DNA of 62,418 nt from CAZFDE01 sp964517795 (GTDB lineage Bacteria > Planctomycetota > Phycisphaerae > Sedimentisphaerales > Anaerobacaceae). The DNA is taken from positions 1-62,418 of the forward strand of contig CAZFDE010000008.1 of assembly GCA_964517795.1 (NCBI GenBank), written 5' to 3'. The first letter of the stretch is position 1; each line of letters starts with the position of its first letter. The notes under the pieces are model-generated. The model saw only the letters and a program-made list of their open reading frames with translations, searched no databases and was not told the DNA's origin. The position numbers and the translations under genes are program-made. This document shows, in pieces, positions 7,935-17,044 of this stretch.

Positions 7935-9545
7935 ATGGAAAACGGTTTGAATATTGCCCCGGTCGATATGTGGATCATTATCCTGTATCTGGTGGGGATA
8001 GTTGCCATCGGCTGTTATGCCGGATTTCGCCAACGAAAGACCGCTGAAGGCAGCAGTTATTTTCTGGCCGGGAAAAGTCTGACCTGGCCGGTCATTGGGC
8101 TGGCCCTGTTTTCGACGAACATCTCAACGGTGCATCTGGTCAGCCTCGCCGAAGAAGGCTACACCAACGGTCTGGCCTATGGGAATTTCGAATGGATGGC
8201 GGCATTTTTGCTGATTATTCTGGCATTATTTTTTGCCCCATTTTATCTTCGGGCCAGAGTGGCCACACTGCCGGATTTTCTGGAAAAACGATACAGCCGC
8301 ATTTGCCGGGACTGGTTGGCATTTATTTCAATCATTTCGGCGATTGTAATTCATATCGGATTTTCACTATATGCCGGTGCGGTTGTTCTTGAGGGGATGT
8401 TTAACATTGATATTCGAACCAGTATTATCTCAATTTCTCTATTGACCGGTCTGTACACGATTATTGGCGGATTACTGGCGGTTGTTGTCACGGAATCGAT
8501 CCAAACGGTCATTTTAGTGGGTGGAGCGATATGCGTTACGGTAATCGGACTACATCATATCGGGGGATGGTCAGGCCTGACAGAAAGTGTCGAGCCGGCG
8601 AAAATGACCATTTTGCGTTCAAAGAGTGAGTTGCCTCAGTTGCCTTGGTATTCAGTTTTTCTGGGGTATCCGGTCATCGGTCTATGGTACTGGTGTGCGG
8701 ACCAGACGATTGTTCAGCGTGTGCTCGGCGCCAAAGATGAAAATCATGCGCGGGTTGGGCCGTTGTTTGCCGGCTTTATCAAGATTCTACCGGTTTTTAT
8801 TTTTGTGATGCCCGGTTTGATCTGTCTGGGACTAATCAATCAAGGCAAGCTGCCGAATGAACTGACGGATTCGGCCAATACATACGCTTTTTTGATTACC
8901 AATTTGCTGCCGGTTGGTTTGAAAGGGGTCGTCGCGGCGGCATTGCTGGCAGCGTTGATGAGTACGGTTTCCGGGGCTTTAAATTCTGTTGCAACCCTGT
9001 TTAGTTACGATATTGTTCGCCGCTGGCGGCCACTAACCACAGAGAAAGGCCTGGTTTGGATTGGGCGAGTAGCGACCTTTACTGGTATGGTGTTCGCCAT
9101 TATCTGGTCATTTTTCATCGGTCACTTCCCTTCGATCTTTCAGGGGATTGTCGCCGTGATTTGTTATATTGCCCCGCCGATCACGGCAGTGTTTATATTC
9201 GGTGTATTCTGGAAACGGACGGGTTCCAAGGCTGCATTTATAACACTCGTTTTCGGTTTTATCCTGGGAGTGATCGTGTTTTTCCTGGATTGGTATAAAG
9301 ATTCTACTGGCTGGGAAATTCCGTCGATGATATCGACATTCGGATTATTTGTGATCTGTTCGATTGTTTTAATCATTGGTTCGTTGATTTGGCCGCATCA
9401 ACATACTGCCGAGAGTGAAAAACTCGTATGGAAGAATCCGATGGCGGCCCTGTCCGATGCGGGCTGGAAGGGGATCGGTAATTATAAGCTGCTTTCGGGC
9501 GTATTGTTTGTTGTGATGATCATTCTGTATGTGATGTTCAGTTAG
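7935..9545 (+). CDS. Sodium/solute symporter (SSS family)
   Basis: The 536-residue protein has about 13-14 hydrophobic helices and SSS-family hallmarks. The N-terminal helix is followed by an AEGSSYFLAGKSL segment and by GLALFSTNIST, and the middle contains AALLAALMSTVSGALNS, the conserved sodium-site helix. Members couple sodium entry to uptake of sugars, amino acids or carboxylates. Neighbours (isomerase-family and mutarotase-like genes) suggest a sugar; SGLT-type transporters are the closest pattern. It starts at ATG after AGGAAAG and is followed by the mutarotase-like gene after 12 bases. Confidence 0.9.
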   Translation: MENGLNIAPVDMWIIILYLVGIVAIGCYAGFRQRKTAEGSSYFLAGKSLTWPVIGLALFSTNISTVHLVSLAEEGYTNGLAYGNFEWMAAFLLIILALFFAPFYLRARVATLPDFLEKRYSRICRDWLAFISIISAIVIHIGFSLYAGAVVLEGMFNIDIRTSIISISLLTGLYTIIGGLLAVVVTESIQTVILVGGAICVTVIGLHHIGGWSGLTESVEPAKMTILRSKSELPQLPWYSVFLGYPVIGLWYWCADQTIVQRVLGAKDENHARVGPLFAGFIKILPVFIFVMPGLICLGLINQGKLPNELTDSANTYAFLITNLLPVGLKGVVAAALLAALMSTVSGALNSVATLFSYDIVRRWRPLTTEKGLVWIGRVATFTGMVFAIIWSFFIGHFPSIFQGIVAVICYIAPPITAVFIFGVFWKRTGSKAAFITLVFGFILGVIVFFLDWYKDSTGWEIPSMISTFGLFVICSIVLIIGSLIWPHQHTAESEKLVWKNPMAALSDAGWKGIGNYKLLSGVLFVVMIILYVMFS

Positions 9546-9557
9546 AAAGGGACAGCG

Positions 9558-9974
9558 ATGCATAAAAAGTTTTTGCTTGGTTTAATCATTGTTGGGGCTA
9601 TGATCTTTGTCTTCGGCTGCGGGCAACAACGGCAGGTAAAGCGATTCGGATCGGTCATCGGTCTAAAAGAAGATCAGATCGAGGCGTATAAAGATCTTCA
9701 TTCCAATACGTGGCCGGGGGTGCTCAAGCGGATTAGAGAGTGCAATATTCGAAACTATTCGATCTACCTGACGCAGTTCGACAACGGCAATTACTATCTG
9801 TTCGGGTATTTCGAATATGTCGGCGATGATTTTGAGGCAGATATGCAAAAGATGGCCGACGATCCGGTGACGCAGGACTGGTGGAAACATACCAACCCGA
9901 TGCAGATTCCGCTGGAAAGTCGCGCCGAAGGCGATTGGTGGAAACCGATGGAAGAAGTATTCCATACGGATTAA
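9558..9974 (+). CDS. L-rhamnose mutarotase-like lipoprotein
   Basis: Residues about 30-138 match L-rhamnose mutarotase (RhaM, about 104 residues). DLHSNTWPGVL corresponds to the RRHNPIWPEL region with the catalytic His, followed by RNYSIYL and DWWKHT. RhaM speeds alpha/beta interconversion of rhamnose and related sugars. Unlike cytoplasmic RhaM, this protein starts with a Lys-rich, hydrophobic segment ending in VFGC at residues 18-21, a lipobox-like site (Phe at -2 is unusual). It is therefore likely anchored outside the inner membrane. It lies 12 bases after the symporter, so it may supply the right anomer for uptake. Confidence 0.82.
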   Translation: MHKKFLLGLIIVGAMIFVFGCGQQRQVKRFGSVIGLKEDQIEAYKDLHSNTWPGVLKRIRECNIRNYSIYLTQFDNGNYYLFGYFEYVGDDFEADMQKMADDPVTQDWWKHTNPMQIPLESRAEGDWWKPMEEVFHTD

Positions 9975-10013
9975 CACTTACACCAGAAAACGTTCACTTA
10001 CTTTAAAAAGGTT

Positions 10014-11141
10014 ATGATGATGAATTCGAAAGAACGAATGCTTTGTGCATTGAATAAGCAAAAGCCGGATCGGCTGCCTGTGACGATCCATCAATGGCAG
10101 CAGTGGCACTTGGATAATTATATGGATGGTATGAGCGTGCTGGATGCCTTTAAGGCGACCGGTCTGGATGCGGCCGTTCAGTATTTTGAGCTGATGGGTC
10201 AGTTCTGGGTGCCCGATGCCGATAAACATCGCATCGAAACCGATGACTGGCGAGATGAAGTTGAGGTCATACGTGACGATCCCGATGATCGGTTGGTTCA
10301 CCACACGATTGTTACGCCCAAAGGCAAGCTGACGTACAAAACCGGCGCCAATCGCAAGACGACATGGATTACCGAATACCTGATCAAAAAGCATGAGGAT
10401 ATTGAGCTGATCGATAAGTACATGCCGGTTGCCAAGCTTGATAAACAGCAGGTGGCGGCCGCGTATGATGAATTGGGTGATGACGGGATCCTTCGGGGAT
10501 TTGTCTGGGGCGATCAGGCGGGCTGCTGGCAGCATGCGTGCTGTCTGATGGATGCGCAGGAATTGATCTATGAGTCAATGGACCACCCCGAGTGGGTGCA
10601 TCAGCTTCTGGAAATTCTGCTGAAGAAGAAATTGCAGTTTATCGAGGAATCGCTCGTTGGGGCGAAATTCGATTTGATCGAGACAGGCGGCGGGGCCAGT
10701 TCGGATACCCTGATCTCGCCGAAAATGCACGAGGAATTCTGTATGCCGTACGACCGCCGGATGCATCGGGCACTGCATGAGGCCGGGCATATTTCGACCT
10801 ATCATACCTGTGGCGGGATGATGCATATCCTCGATCTGATCATTCAAAACGAAACCGATGCCTCCGAAACGCTTTCGCCGCCCGGGGTCGGCGGCAATAT
10901 CGCCGAGCCGCAAAAAGTGCGCGAAAAATTTGCCGGCAAGGTCGCGATGATCGGCGGGATGGATCAGTTTCATTACCTGACAGACGGTTCGCCGGAGCAG
11001 ATCCACAAAGAAGTGCAGCGGCTGTTTGAGGGGTTCGGCAAGGACGGCGGGTACATCTGTGCGGCCTCGGATCATTTCTTCGATGCGCCGGTGGAAAATC
11101 TCAAGGCATTTGCCCAGGCCGGCAAGGCGTGTGTGTATTAA
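10014..11141 (+). CDS. URO-D-family protein, methyltransferase-like (second copy)
   Basis: This 375-residue protein opens with NSKERMLCALNKQKPDRLP, again the URO-D superfamily start. It has YHTCGG in the zinc-site position (HxC) and a later Cys in GGYICAASDHFF, so all three zinc ligands known in MtaA-type methyltransferases could be present. That makes it a better candidate for corrinoid-linked methyl transfer than the copy at 6768. It is not a close duplicate of that copy. The gene follows the mutarotase-like gene by 39 bases and precedes a secreted protein by 3 bases. The substrate is unknown, and no B12-binding protein is in the window. Confidence 0.8.
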   Translation: MMMNSKERMLCALNKQKPDRLPVTIHQWQQWHLDNYMDGMSVLDAFKATGLDAAVQYFELMGQFWVPDADKHRIETDDWRDEVEVIRDDPDDRLVHHTIVTPKGKLTYKTGANRKTTWITEYLIKKHEDIELIDKYMPVAKLDKQQVAAAYDELGDDGILRGFVWGDQAGCWQHACCLMDAQELIYESMDHPEWVHQLLEILLKKKLQFIEESLVGAKFDLIETGGGASSDTLISPKMHEEFCMPYDRRMHRALHEAGHISTYHTCGGMMHILDLIIQNETDASETLSPPGVGGNIAEPQKVREKFAGKVAMIGGMDQFHYLTDGSPEQIHKEVQRLFEGFGKDGGYICAASDHFFDAPVENLKAFAQAGKACVY

Positions 11142-11144
11142 CAG

Positions 11145-13580
11145 ATGAGATACGCTCGAACGATTTTTTGTCTGTTAGCCGCGTGGCTTTTTTGTTGTTG
11201 CGCAGTTAATGCAAAACCCCTGAAGGAGATTTCGCTCAAGCAATGTATGCCGGAAATTCGCGATTACAGTCTTCTGTGGTGGGCGTATGGTTTTCCGGCT
11301 CCCGCTGAGCAGGGTAAGCGGATTTTCTGTATTCGCACCGGCCATTTCGGGCTGGCGTTTGATGTCGAAAGCGTTCAGGTCAAAAACCTTGGTATGATGG
11401 ATGAATCCGTCGCTTATGAACAGGCGGCGCTTCAGGAAACCGCTGATATATTGAAGCTGCCAGAGTCATCGCTTGATTTAAGTGTAACCGTTGACGGTAA
11501 GGTCTATCGATGTATAAGACAGGCCGGCCAAATGGACCTTGAGCGGCGAAAGGATATCCCTTATCGCATTATCGACAGCGGCCGGTATGTCCAGCGGTTT
11601 GATATTCTCGATCTGGTGTTTGAGGATGCCAACGGCCATCGGCTCAATGCCGATACGCGGATTGAATTAGTCGCGTGGCCGCAGTCGCTTAGTATTATGC
11701 TGGAGGTCAGGCCCAAAGAAGACCTGCCGAATGCCGGTATCGATATTAAGGTCAAGGCGAACGGTTTGAATGTTGCTCAAACGCCGTCTGCGCAAAAGAG
11801 GTTGTTTGAAAAATCGCAGGTTCAAACTGCTTTCATTACGCTTTCGACGGAATGTGAAGCGGTGAACACATGTGCCCCGGAGAATATTCGTGTTGAACAT
11901 GTCAAAACCAATATGAAACTTGATTCAAAGCAGGCACCTTTTTTCAATTGCTGTAAAGTCGATGTTCCCATGGTTGATTTCAAAGCACCGGAGAATCATG
12001 ACTATCTGGAGCGGGTGAAAGTTAAGCTCGAAAATCCCTCATCCAAACCGAAGCTTTTGCCGTTGTTTTTCGATGCCAATTATGTAACCACCGGCAGTGT
12101 CGCCGTTTTGCGGGACAGCAATGGGTTCCCCTGCGGCATACCGGTGCAGATTTCCAAAAACTGGCACATCCGTAAAGATGTCGAGATATTGTATGCGGAT
12201 TACTGGACACACGCTTATACGTTGTTGCGGATCCCGGCCCGATCATCGGTTGCGTTCGAATACGATTATATCACCGGCTATTGGGGAAAACTGCCGGCCG
12301 TGTCGCATTCGCAGCTTTGCCTGATCGGCTGGGGCGGCCATCAGCTCTGGGACCAGGTCGGGATCGGCAATTGGGGCGAATCGATCTGCTACGATCCGGA
12401 GGTGAACCTGCGGCGGTCGATGATCGATGATATGCGGCCGCTGATGGTCTGGGCCAAGGGAGAGGGGCCAAAACGAAAATGGCATTGGACAAATAATGTG
12501 GGCGGGGCGGATTTTCTGGTCTATTACGACGATCAGAATAATCTTCAGCCGCTGCGGGGCGTCAAAACCTCATATCAATGGTACGGACCGAATCTGGCCA
12601 AGGTAACATATACCGGAAAGACTGCCGATGGCCGCATGAACGTAAACATAACCGTTTTATCCCCGCGGTGTGACGATCTGAACCGAAGTTATCATTATAT
12701 TCGATACGATGTGCTCAAGCCGACACCGTTTAAGCGGCTGGCGTTTTATCAGCTTAATGCCGACCGCTATGCCGATCTGTTTAGCGAGGAACTGGCGATC
12801 GGCAATACTGAGGGAGTGATTAAACAGTTCGATGTCAGCCGGGGCGGCAATCGATATTATCATCGGGATATTGTCTGCGAGGGTAAATCGCCGTGGTTTT
12901 CGATGCACAAGACGACGACGATTACGGCGAATCATGGCGGGCCGCTGGCCAACAAGGGGCTGGTGATCCGCGCGTGGAAGGCCCGGTTCGGCAGCAAAGA
13001 AATACGATATCCGACTGCTGCCGTGTATGGTACGTCATGGGGCAAGCCGAATGCTGTTTTGGAAATTGGACCGCCGTCGGATATCAATGCACTTGTGCCG
13101 GGTGATTATGTCGAGATGCTGGTGGAAGTGATGGTCGTGCCGCAGTTTGCCGAGGACTATTACGGCCCGAACCTGAATCTGAAAAAGTCGCTCCAAACGG
13201 GTGAGGATACCTACAAGCCGATCCTGCGGCACGCACGGGGTAATTGCTTCGATGTCAGGGTTTCGAAGGGCTCATTGCAAAATGCATATCCGATTGTGAT
13301 CGAAGTCGATAAAAATCAAACGGCTCGATTTGAATTGACCGGCGGATTGGCCTATGTGCCGGTGACATTTACAGGGCTGGCAGATTATAAAACGTATCGA
13401 TTGAGTAAGATTGTTGACGATACGAAAGAGCCGGTCGATCAGGGGCGTTACGGTAACGATTACTGGCAGGCCGATTACGATCAGCAGTTCAAAAGATGGT
13501 CGATCACGTACAACATCGATCTCGACACACCGGACGATAAGCCCGCACCAAGCCGATGGGTGTTTGAAAAAATAGATTAA
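11145..13580 (+). CDS. Large secreted protein of unknown function
   Basis: The 811-residue protein begins with a signal peptide (positively charged start, hydrophobic core with FCLLAAWLFCCCAVNA, cleavage near residue 23). I recognise no family. The rest is rich in Tyr, Trp, Asp and alternating hydrophobic residues, as expected of beta-sandwich domains: an N-terminal sandwich (about 45-225), a middle part with WGGHQLWDQVGIGNWGESIC, and a C-terminal part ending in the PAPSRWVFEK region. It could be a new polysaccharide-active enzyme or binding protein. It starts 3 bases after the second URO-D-like gene, linking it to the deoxy-sugar cluster. Its stop codon overlaps that of the ABC permease on the other strand. 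Confidence 0.75.
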   Translation: MRYARTIFCLLAAWLFCCCAVNAKPLKEISLKQCMPEIRDYSLLWWAYGFPAPAEQGKRIFCIRTGHFGLAFDVESVQVKNLGMMDESVAYEQAALQETADILKLPESSLDLSVTVDGKVYRCIRQAGQMDLERRKDIPYRIIDSGRYVQRFDILDLVFEDANGHRLNADTRIELVAWPQSLSIMLEVRPKEDLPNAGIDIKVKANGLNVAQTPSAQKRLFEKSQVQTAFITLSTECEAVNTCAPENIRVEHVKTNMKLDSKQAPFFNCCKVDVPMVDFKAPENHDYLERVKVKLENPSSKPKLLPLFFDANYVTTGSVAVLRDSNGFPCGIPVQISKNWHIRKDVEILYADYWTHAYTLLRIPARSSVAFEYDYITGYWGKLPAVSHSQLCLIGWGGHQLWDQVGIGNWGESICYDPEVNLRRSMIDDMRPLMVWAKGEGPKRKWHWTNNVGGADFLVYYDDQNNLQPLRGVKTSYQWYGPNLAKVTYTGKTADGRMNVNITVLSPRCDDLNRSYHYIRYDVLKPTPFKRLAFYQLNADRYADLFSEELAIGNTEGVIKQFDVSRGGNRYYHRDIVCEGKSPWFSMHKTTTITANHGGPLANKGLVIRAWKARFGSKEIRYPTAAVYGTSWGKPNAVLEIGPPSDINALVPGDYVEMLVEVMVVPQFAEDYYGPNLNLKKSLQTGEDTYKPILRHARGNCFDVRVSKGSLQNAYPIVIEVDKNQTARFELTGGLAYVPVTFTGLADYKTYRLSKIVDDTKEPVDQGRYGNDYWQADYDQQFKRWSITYNIDLDTPDDKPAPSRWVFEKID

Positions 13581-14539
13581 CCCGCCTGTTTTTCGGTAGC
13601 CTTGGATTTGGCCAACTGGTCCACAGCGACCGCCAGGATAATGATCAGGCCGATTACGATCAACTGGGCGTTCGTGGATATGCCTAATAGCGTGCAGCCG
13701 TTTCGCAAAAAACTGATCAAGAGCGTCCCGACGATTGTGCCGATAATGGTTCCCTGCCCGCCGGAAAGACTTGCACCGCCGATAACGACCGCCGCAATAA
13801 CATCGAGTTCGGCGCCGATTCCTGCTGTCGGCTGAGCGGATACGGTGCGGCTGGTCTGGATCATCGAGGCAACTCCGACTAAAATGCCGGTGAAGGTATA
13901 GATCCATATGAGATTTCGGTTGACATTAATACCGGCATGAAAAGCGGCCTCACGATTGGAACCGATGGCGTAAGTGTAACGGCCCAGTCGGGTGTGTCGC
14001 AGGATAAACATCGCCAGCAGGATGATCGCCAGAAAGATAATGATCGATATGGGCATAATTGATACTTTACCCTCACCAAGATAGCGGAACGATGGGACAT
14101 TGACCGGCTGGCCGTCTTTCATCACCAACGCGATCCCGCGGAAAAAACTCATGGTCCCGAGTGTGACAATAAACGGCTGCAACTTCAGGCTGGTGATGGT
14201 AAAGCCGTTGATAAAGCCGAATACCGCGCCGGAGAGTATCCCTGCGATGATGCCGTACCACAGCGAAATGCCGGTCGGGTCACTGCCGCCGAAGGTCGTC
14301 ATGACCGAAGCGCCGATCATCCCGCACAGGGCGAGCATCGAGCCGACGCTCAGGTCGATCCCCGCGGAGATGATAACCATCGTCATGCCGATCGAGATGA
14401 TTCCGTAGATACTGGAGCGGCGAAAGACATTCAGAAAATTGTCCCAGGTCAGAAAGCTTTCCGGTTTGAGTGCACTGAGGATACAGATGATCAGGATCAA
14501 GCTGCCGAACGGCAGCAATTGTCGCGTGAATTTGTTCAT
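13577..14539 (-). CDS. Ribose/sugar-type ABC transporter permease (RbsC-like)
   Basis: The 320-residue protein has about 8-10 hydrophobic helices and the BPD_transp_2 family blocks GMTMVIISAGIDLSVGS near residue 55 and GGASLSGGQGTIIG near residue 255. It forms the membrane channel of a pentose/hexose-type importer with the two genes upstream. It is the last gene of a minus-strand run and ends tail to tail with the secreted protein gene, with stops overlapping by 4 bases. Substrate cannot be told from the permease; ribose, galactose, AI-2 or nucleosides are all possible for this family. Confidence 0.93.
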   Translation of the reverse strand: MNKFTRQLLPFGSLILIICILSALKPESFLTWDNFLNVFRRSSIYGIISIGMTMVIISAGIDLSVGSMLALCGMIGASVMTTFGGSDPTGISLWYGIIAGILSGAVFGFINGFTITSLKLQPFIVTLGTMSFFRGIALVMKDGQPVNVPSFRYLGEGKVSIMPISIIIFLAIILLAMFILRHTRLGRYTYAIGSNREAAFHAGINVNRNLIWIYTFTGILVGVASMIQTSRTVSAQPTAGIGAELDVIAAVVIGGASLSGGQGTIIGTIVGTLLISFLRNGCTLLGISTNAQLIVIGLIIILAVAVDQLAKSKATEKQAG

Positions 14540-14540
14540 A

Positions 14541-16058
14541 TCAATCCTCCACAGCCGCCAGGTGCATCACCTGGTCTTCGTTGGTTTTGTTAGTGACTAA
14601 ATTGCCGACGAGCTTGCCTCGCCGCATTACTAAAATTCGATCGGTAATGCCGAACAGTTCCGGCAGCTCAGACGAGATAAATAAAATGGCTTTGCCTCGA
14701 GCGGCTAAAGCGTTGAGCAGTTCATAGACATCTTTTTTCGCTCCGACATCGATACCGCGGGTCGGCTCGTCGAAGATCATGAATTTCGATTCTGCCAGCA
14801 GCCATCGGGCGATCAGCAGTTTCTGCTGGTTGCCGCCTGAGAGCGATGACGCCGGCGCTTCGGAGCTTGACCATTTGACGGCCATTTTCGAGGCGTATTC
14901 GGCTGCGATCTGCCGTTCTTTGCCCGGCCGGATGAGATATTTCATGCCGATCTGTTCGAGGCTAGCTAATGTGACATTCCAGCCGCAGGGCAGATTCAGG
15001 CACAGGCCGGTGCGTTTGCGGTCTTCGGTCAATAGGGCGATCCCGTTACGGATTGCATCGCCGGGGGAATTAATTTTTATCTTTTGGTCATCCAGCAGGA
15101 TCTCACCGGAAGCATTTTTATCCACCCCAAAGATGGCCTCGGCAATCTCGGTTCGACCGGCGCCGACCAGCCCGGCCATGCCGACGATCTCGCCGCGGCA
15201 AATCTGAAAAGTGACCGGCTCTTTAGTTTTCGATGATTGCAGATTTTTGACTTCGATGCACACCGGGCCGATTTCGACCTGTCTTGACGGATAGAATTCC
15301 TTTAATTCGCGGCCGATCATATGATGGACGATCTGCGGGATATCCAGTTTGGCCGCCTGTTCGCAGTGTACGACTTTCCCATCTCTAAGGACCGTGATAT
15401 CGTCGGCCAGGTCAACGACTTCCTCCAGCCGGTGCGAAATGTAAATGATCGAAAAGCCCATGGAACGCAGATTGCGGACATCTTCAAACAGCTTTGCAGC
15501 CTCGGCTTCACTGAGCGACGAGGTCGGCTCGTCCATGACGATGATCGAGGCATTTCGGGCGAGGGCCTTGATGATCTCGACGACTTGGCACTGGCCGGTG
15601 GGCAGATCGGAAACCACCGCATCCGGTCGAACATCGAAATGATACTGCGACGACAAGGCCCGGGTTTTTTTGGCCATTTCTTTGTGATTGACCATAAACG
15701 GGAACATGCCTCTGGGTTCATTGCCCAAAAAGATGTTTTCCGCGACGGTCAGCTCCTCAGCCAGGTCCAGATCCTGATAGATCATCGAAACGCCTGCATC
15801 AAGGGCCTGCTGCGGTTTTTCGAACGTATATTTTTTTCCGTGGATTTCAAGTTCGCCGCTGTCGGGCTTATGAACGCCGGCCAGTACTTTCATCAGGGTC
15901 GATTTTCCGGCTCCATTTTCGCCGACCAGGGCGTGCACGGTGCCTTTGCGAACGGTAAAGGTTACATCCTGAAGTGCCTGGACCGGGCCGAAGCGTTTGC
16001 TGATACCGGTCATGCGAAGGGCAATTGCTTTGGCTGCGTTATCGGCGGCAGCAATCAT
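14541..16058 (-). CDS. Sugar-type ABC transporter double ATPase (RbsA/XylG-like)
   Basis: The 505-residue protein carries two ATPase domains, as in RbsA, MglA and XylG. The first has a standard Walker A (GENGAGKST) and Walker B (IIVMDEPTSSL), with signature LPTGQ. The second has a degenerate Walker A (GLVGAGRTE), signature LSGGNQQK and FMIFDEPTRGIDVG. Asymmetric sites of this kind are normal for the family. It powers uptake through the neighbouring permease. It is separated from the permease gene by one base and ends one base from the binding-protein stop, so the three are certainly co-transcribed. Confidence 0.95.
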   Translation of the reverse strand: MIAAADNAAKAIALRMTGISKRFGPVQALQDVTFTVRKGTVHALVGENGAGKSTLMKVLAGVHKPDSGELEIHGKKYTFEKPQQALDAGVSMIYQDLDLAEELTVAENIFLGNEPRGMFPFMVNHKEMAKKTRALSSQYHFDVRPDAVVSDLPTGQCQVVEIIKALARNASIIVMDEPTSSLSEAEAAKLFEDVRNLRSMGFSIIYISHRLEEVVDLADDITVLRDGKVVHCEQAAKLDIPQIVHHMIGRELKEFYPSRQVEIGPVCIEVKNLQSSKTKEPVTFQICRGEIVGMAGLVGAGRTEIAEAIFGVDKNASGEILLDDQKIKINSPGDAIRNGIALLTEDRKRTGLCLNLPCGWNVTLASLEQIGMKYLIRPGKERQIAAEYASKMAVKWSSSEAPASSLSGGNQQKLLIARWLLAESKFMIFDEPTRGIDVGAKKDVYELLNALAARGKAILFISSELPELFGITDRILVMRRGKLVGNLVTNKTNEDQVMHLAAVED

Positions 16059-17021
16059 TTACTTGAGCAGCTCCTGAATTTCAGGGGTATTGAGATTTTC
16101 CATGGTCACCAAAGCCACACCGGTATCGATCTTCTCAGGAACCGATTCACCGTTAATATGAGCCACAACGATCTTGACTCCCTCGTAGCCCATTTTGTAG
16201 GGGTTTTGCACGACCAGTGCATTGACATTACCGGCTTTCAGCCCTTCGATCAAGAGTTCGCCCGCATCAAAACCGATCATTTTGATCTGTCCGGCCTTGC
16301 CCTGACTTTGCAGCGCCCGCAGTGCGCCGACGGAGGTCGATTCGTTGCAGGCGAACAGGCCGTCAAGTTCGGGATTTTTGGTTAGCAAGTCTTCGGTCGC
16401 CTGAAGTGAGGTCTCGACGGTATCCATCCCATATTTGGTGTCCACGATCTTGATATCGGGAAATTCTTTGTTGATGGTATCGATGAAGCCGTTTTCGCGT
16501 TTGGTAGTCGAGGCCGAACCGGGGGCGTATTTGACGACGATGATATTGCCTTTGCCATTGAGGATTTCGCCCATGCGACGAGCCGCGATGACGCCGCCCT
16601 GATAATTGTCCGTGGCGACGAACGATACATATTGATCTGTGCTGATACCCGAATCGATGATCACACAGGGGATTTCTTTTTTATGGAGTTCCTCCACCAT
16701 CGGCACCAGTGCTTCACTATCCAACGGAGCCAAAACGACTCCGGAGACCCGCTGAACGATAAAATCTTCGATGATCTGGATCTGCTGGGTGCGGGCGCTT
16801 TCGCGTTCGGGACCTTTCCAGAGGATGTTGACGCCGAGTTCTTCGCCGGCCTTATCGGCCCCGGCATGGATCGCTTTCCAGAAGCTGTGGGTCAGACCTT
16901 TGGGGATCACCGCGATCTGTAAGGTTTCGGACTGGTTTTGTTTTCGCATCACCCCGATCCCGATGAAAACTGCAACCAATACCACAAAAATGATCACAAC
17001 GATTAGATTCTGCTTATTCAT
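16059..17021 (-). CDS. Sugar-type ABC transporter substrate-binding protein (RbsB-like)
   Basis: The 320-residue protein has an N-terminal hydrophobic segment (VVIIFVVLVAVFIGIGV) without a clear cleavage site or lipobox, so it may be membrane-anchored. It then has a periplasmic-binding-protein type I fold: a GLTHSFWKAIHAGADKAG opening, SGVVLAPLDSEALVP, and DGLFACNES. It captures the substrate for the importer. A good AAGG site precedes the start. The purQ stop is only 23 bases upstream, so the importer may be read through from the purine genes. Confidence 0.93.
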   Translation of the reverse strand: MNKQNLIVVIIFVVLVAVFIGIGVMRKQNQSETLQIAVIPKGLTHSFWKAIHAGADKAGEELGVNILWKGPERESARTQQIQIIEDFIVQRVSGVVLAPLDSEALVPMVEELHKKEIPCVIIDSGISTDQYVSFVATDNYQGGVIAARRMGEILNGKGNIIVVKYAPGSASTTKRENGFIDTINKEFPDIKIVDTKYGMDTVETSLQATEDLLTKNPELDGLFACNESTSVGALRALQSQGKAGQIKMIGFDAGELLIEGLKAGNVNALVVQNPYKMGYEGVKIVVAHINGESVPEKIDTGVALVTMENLNTPEIQELLK

Positions 17022-17044
17022 CGTGCTGCCTTTCCATTATTAAA

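Noticed and set aside
15321..16385. 354-codon plus-strand frame opposite the ATPase and binding-protein genes
   Set aside because: It runs against two clear transporter genes, lacks family motifs, and arises from codon bias on the other strand.
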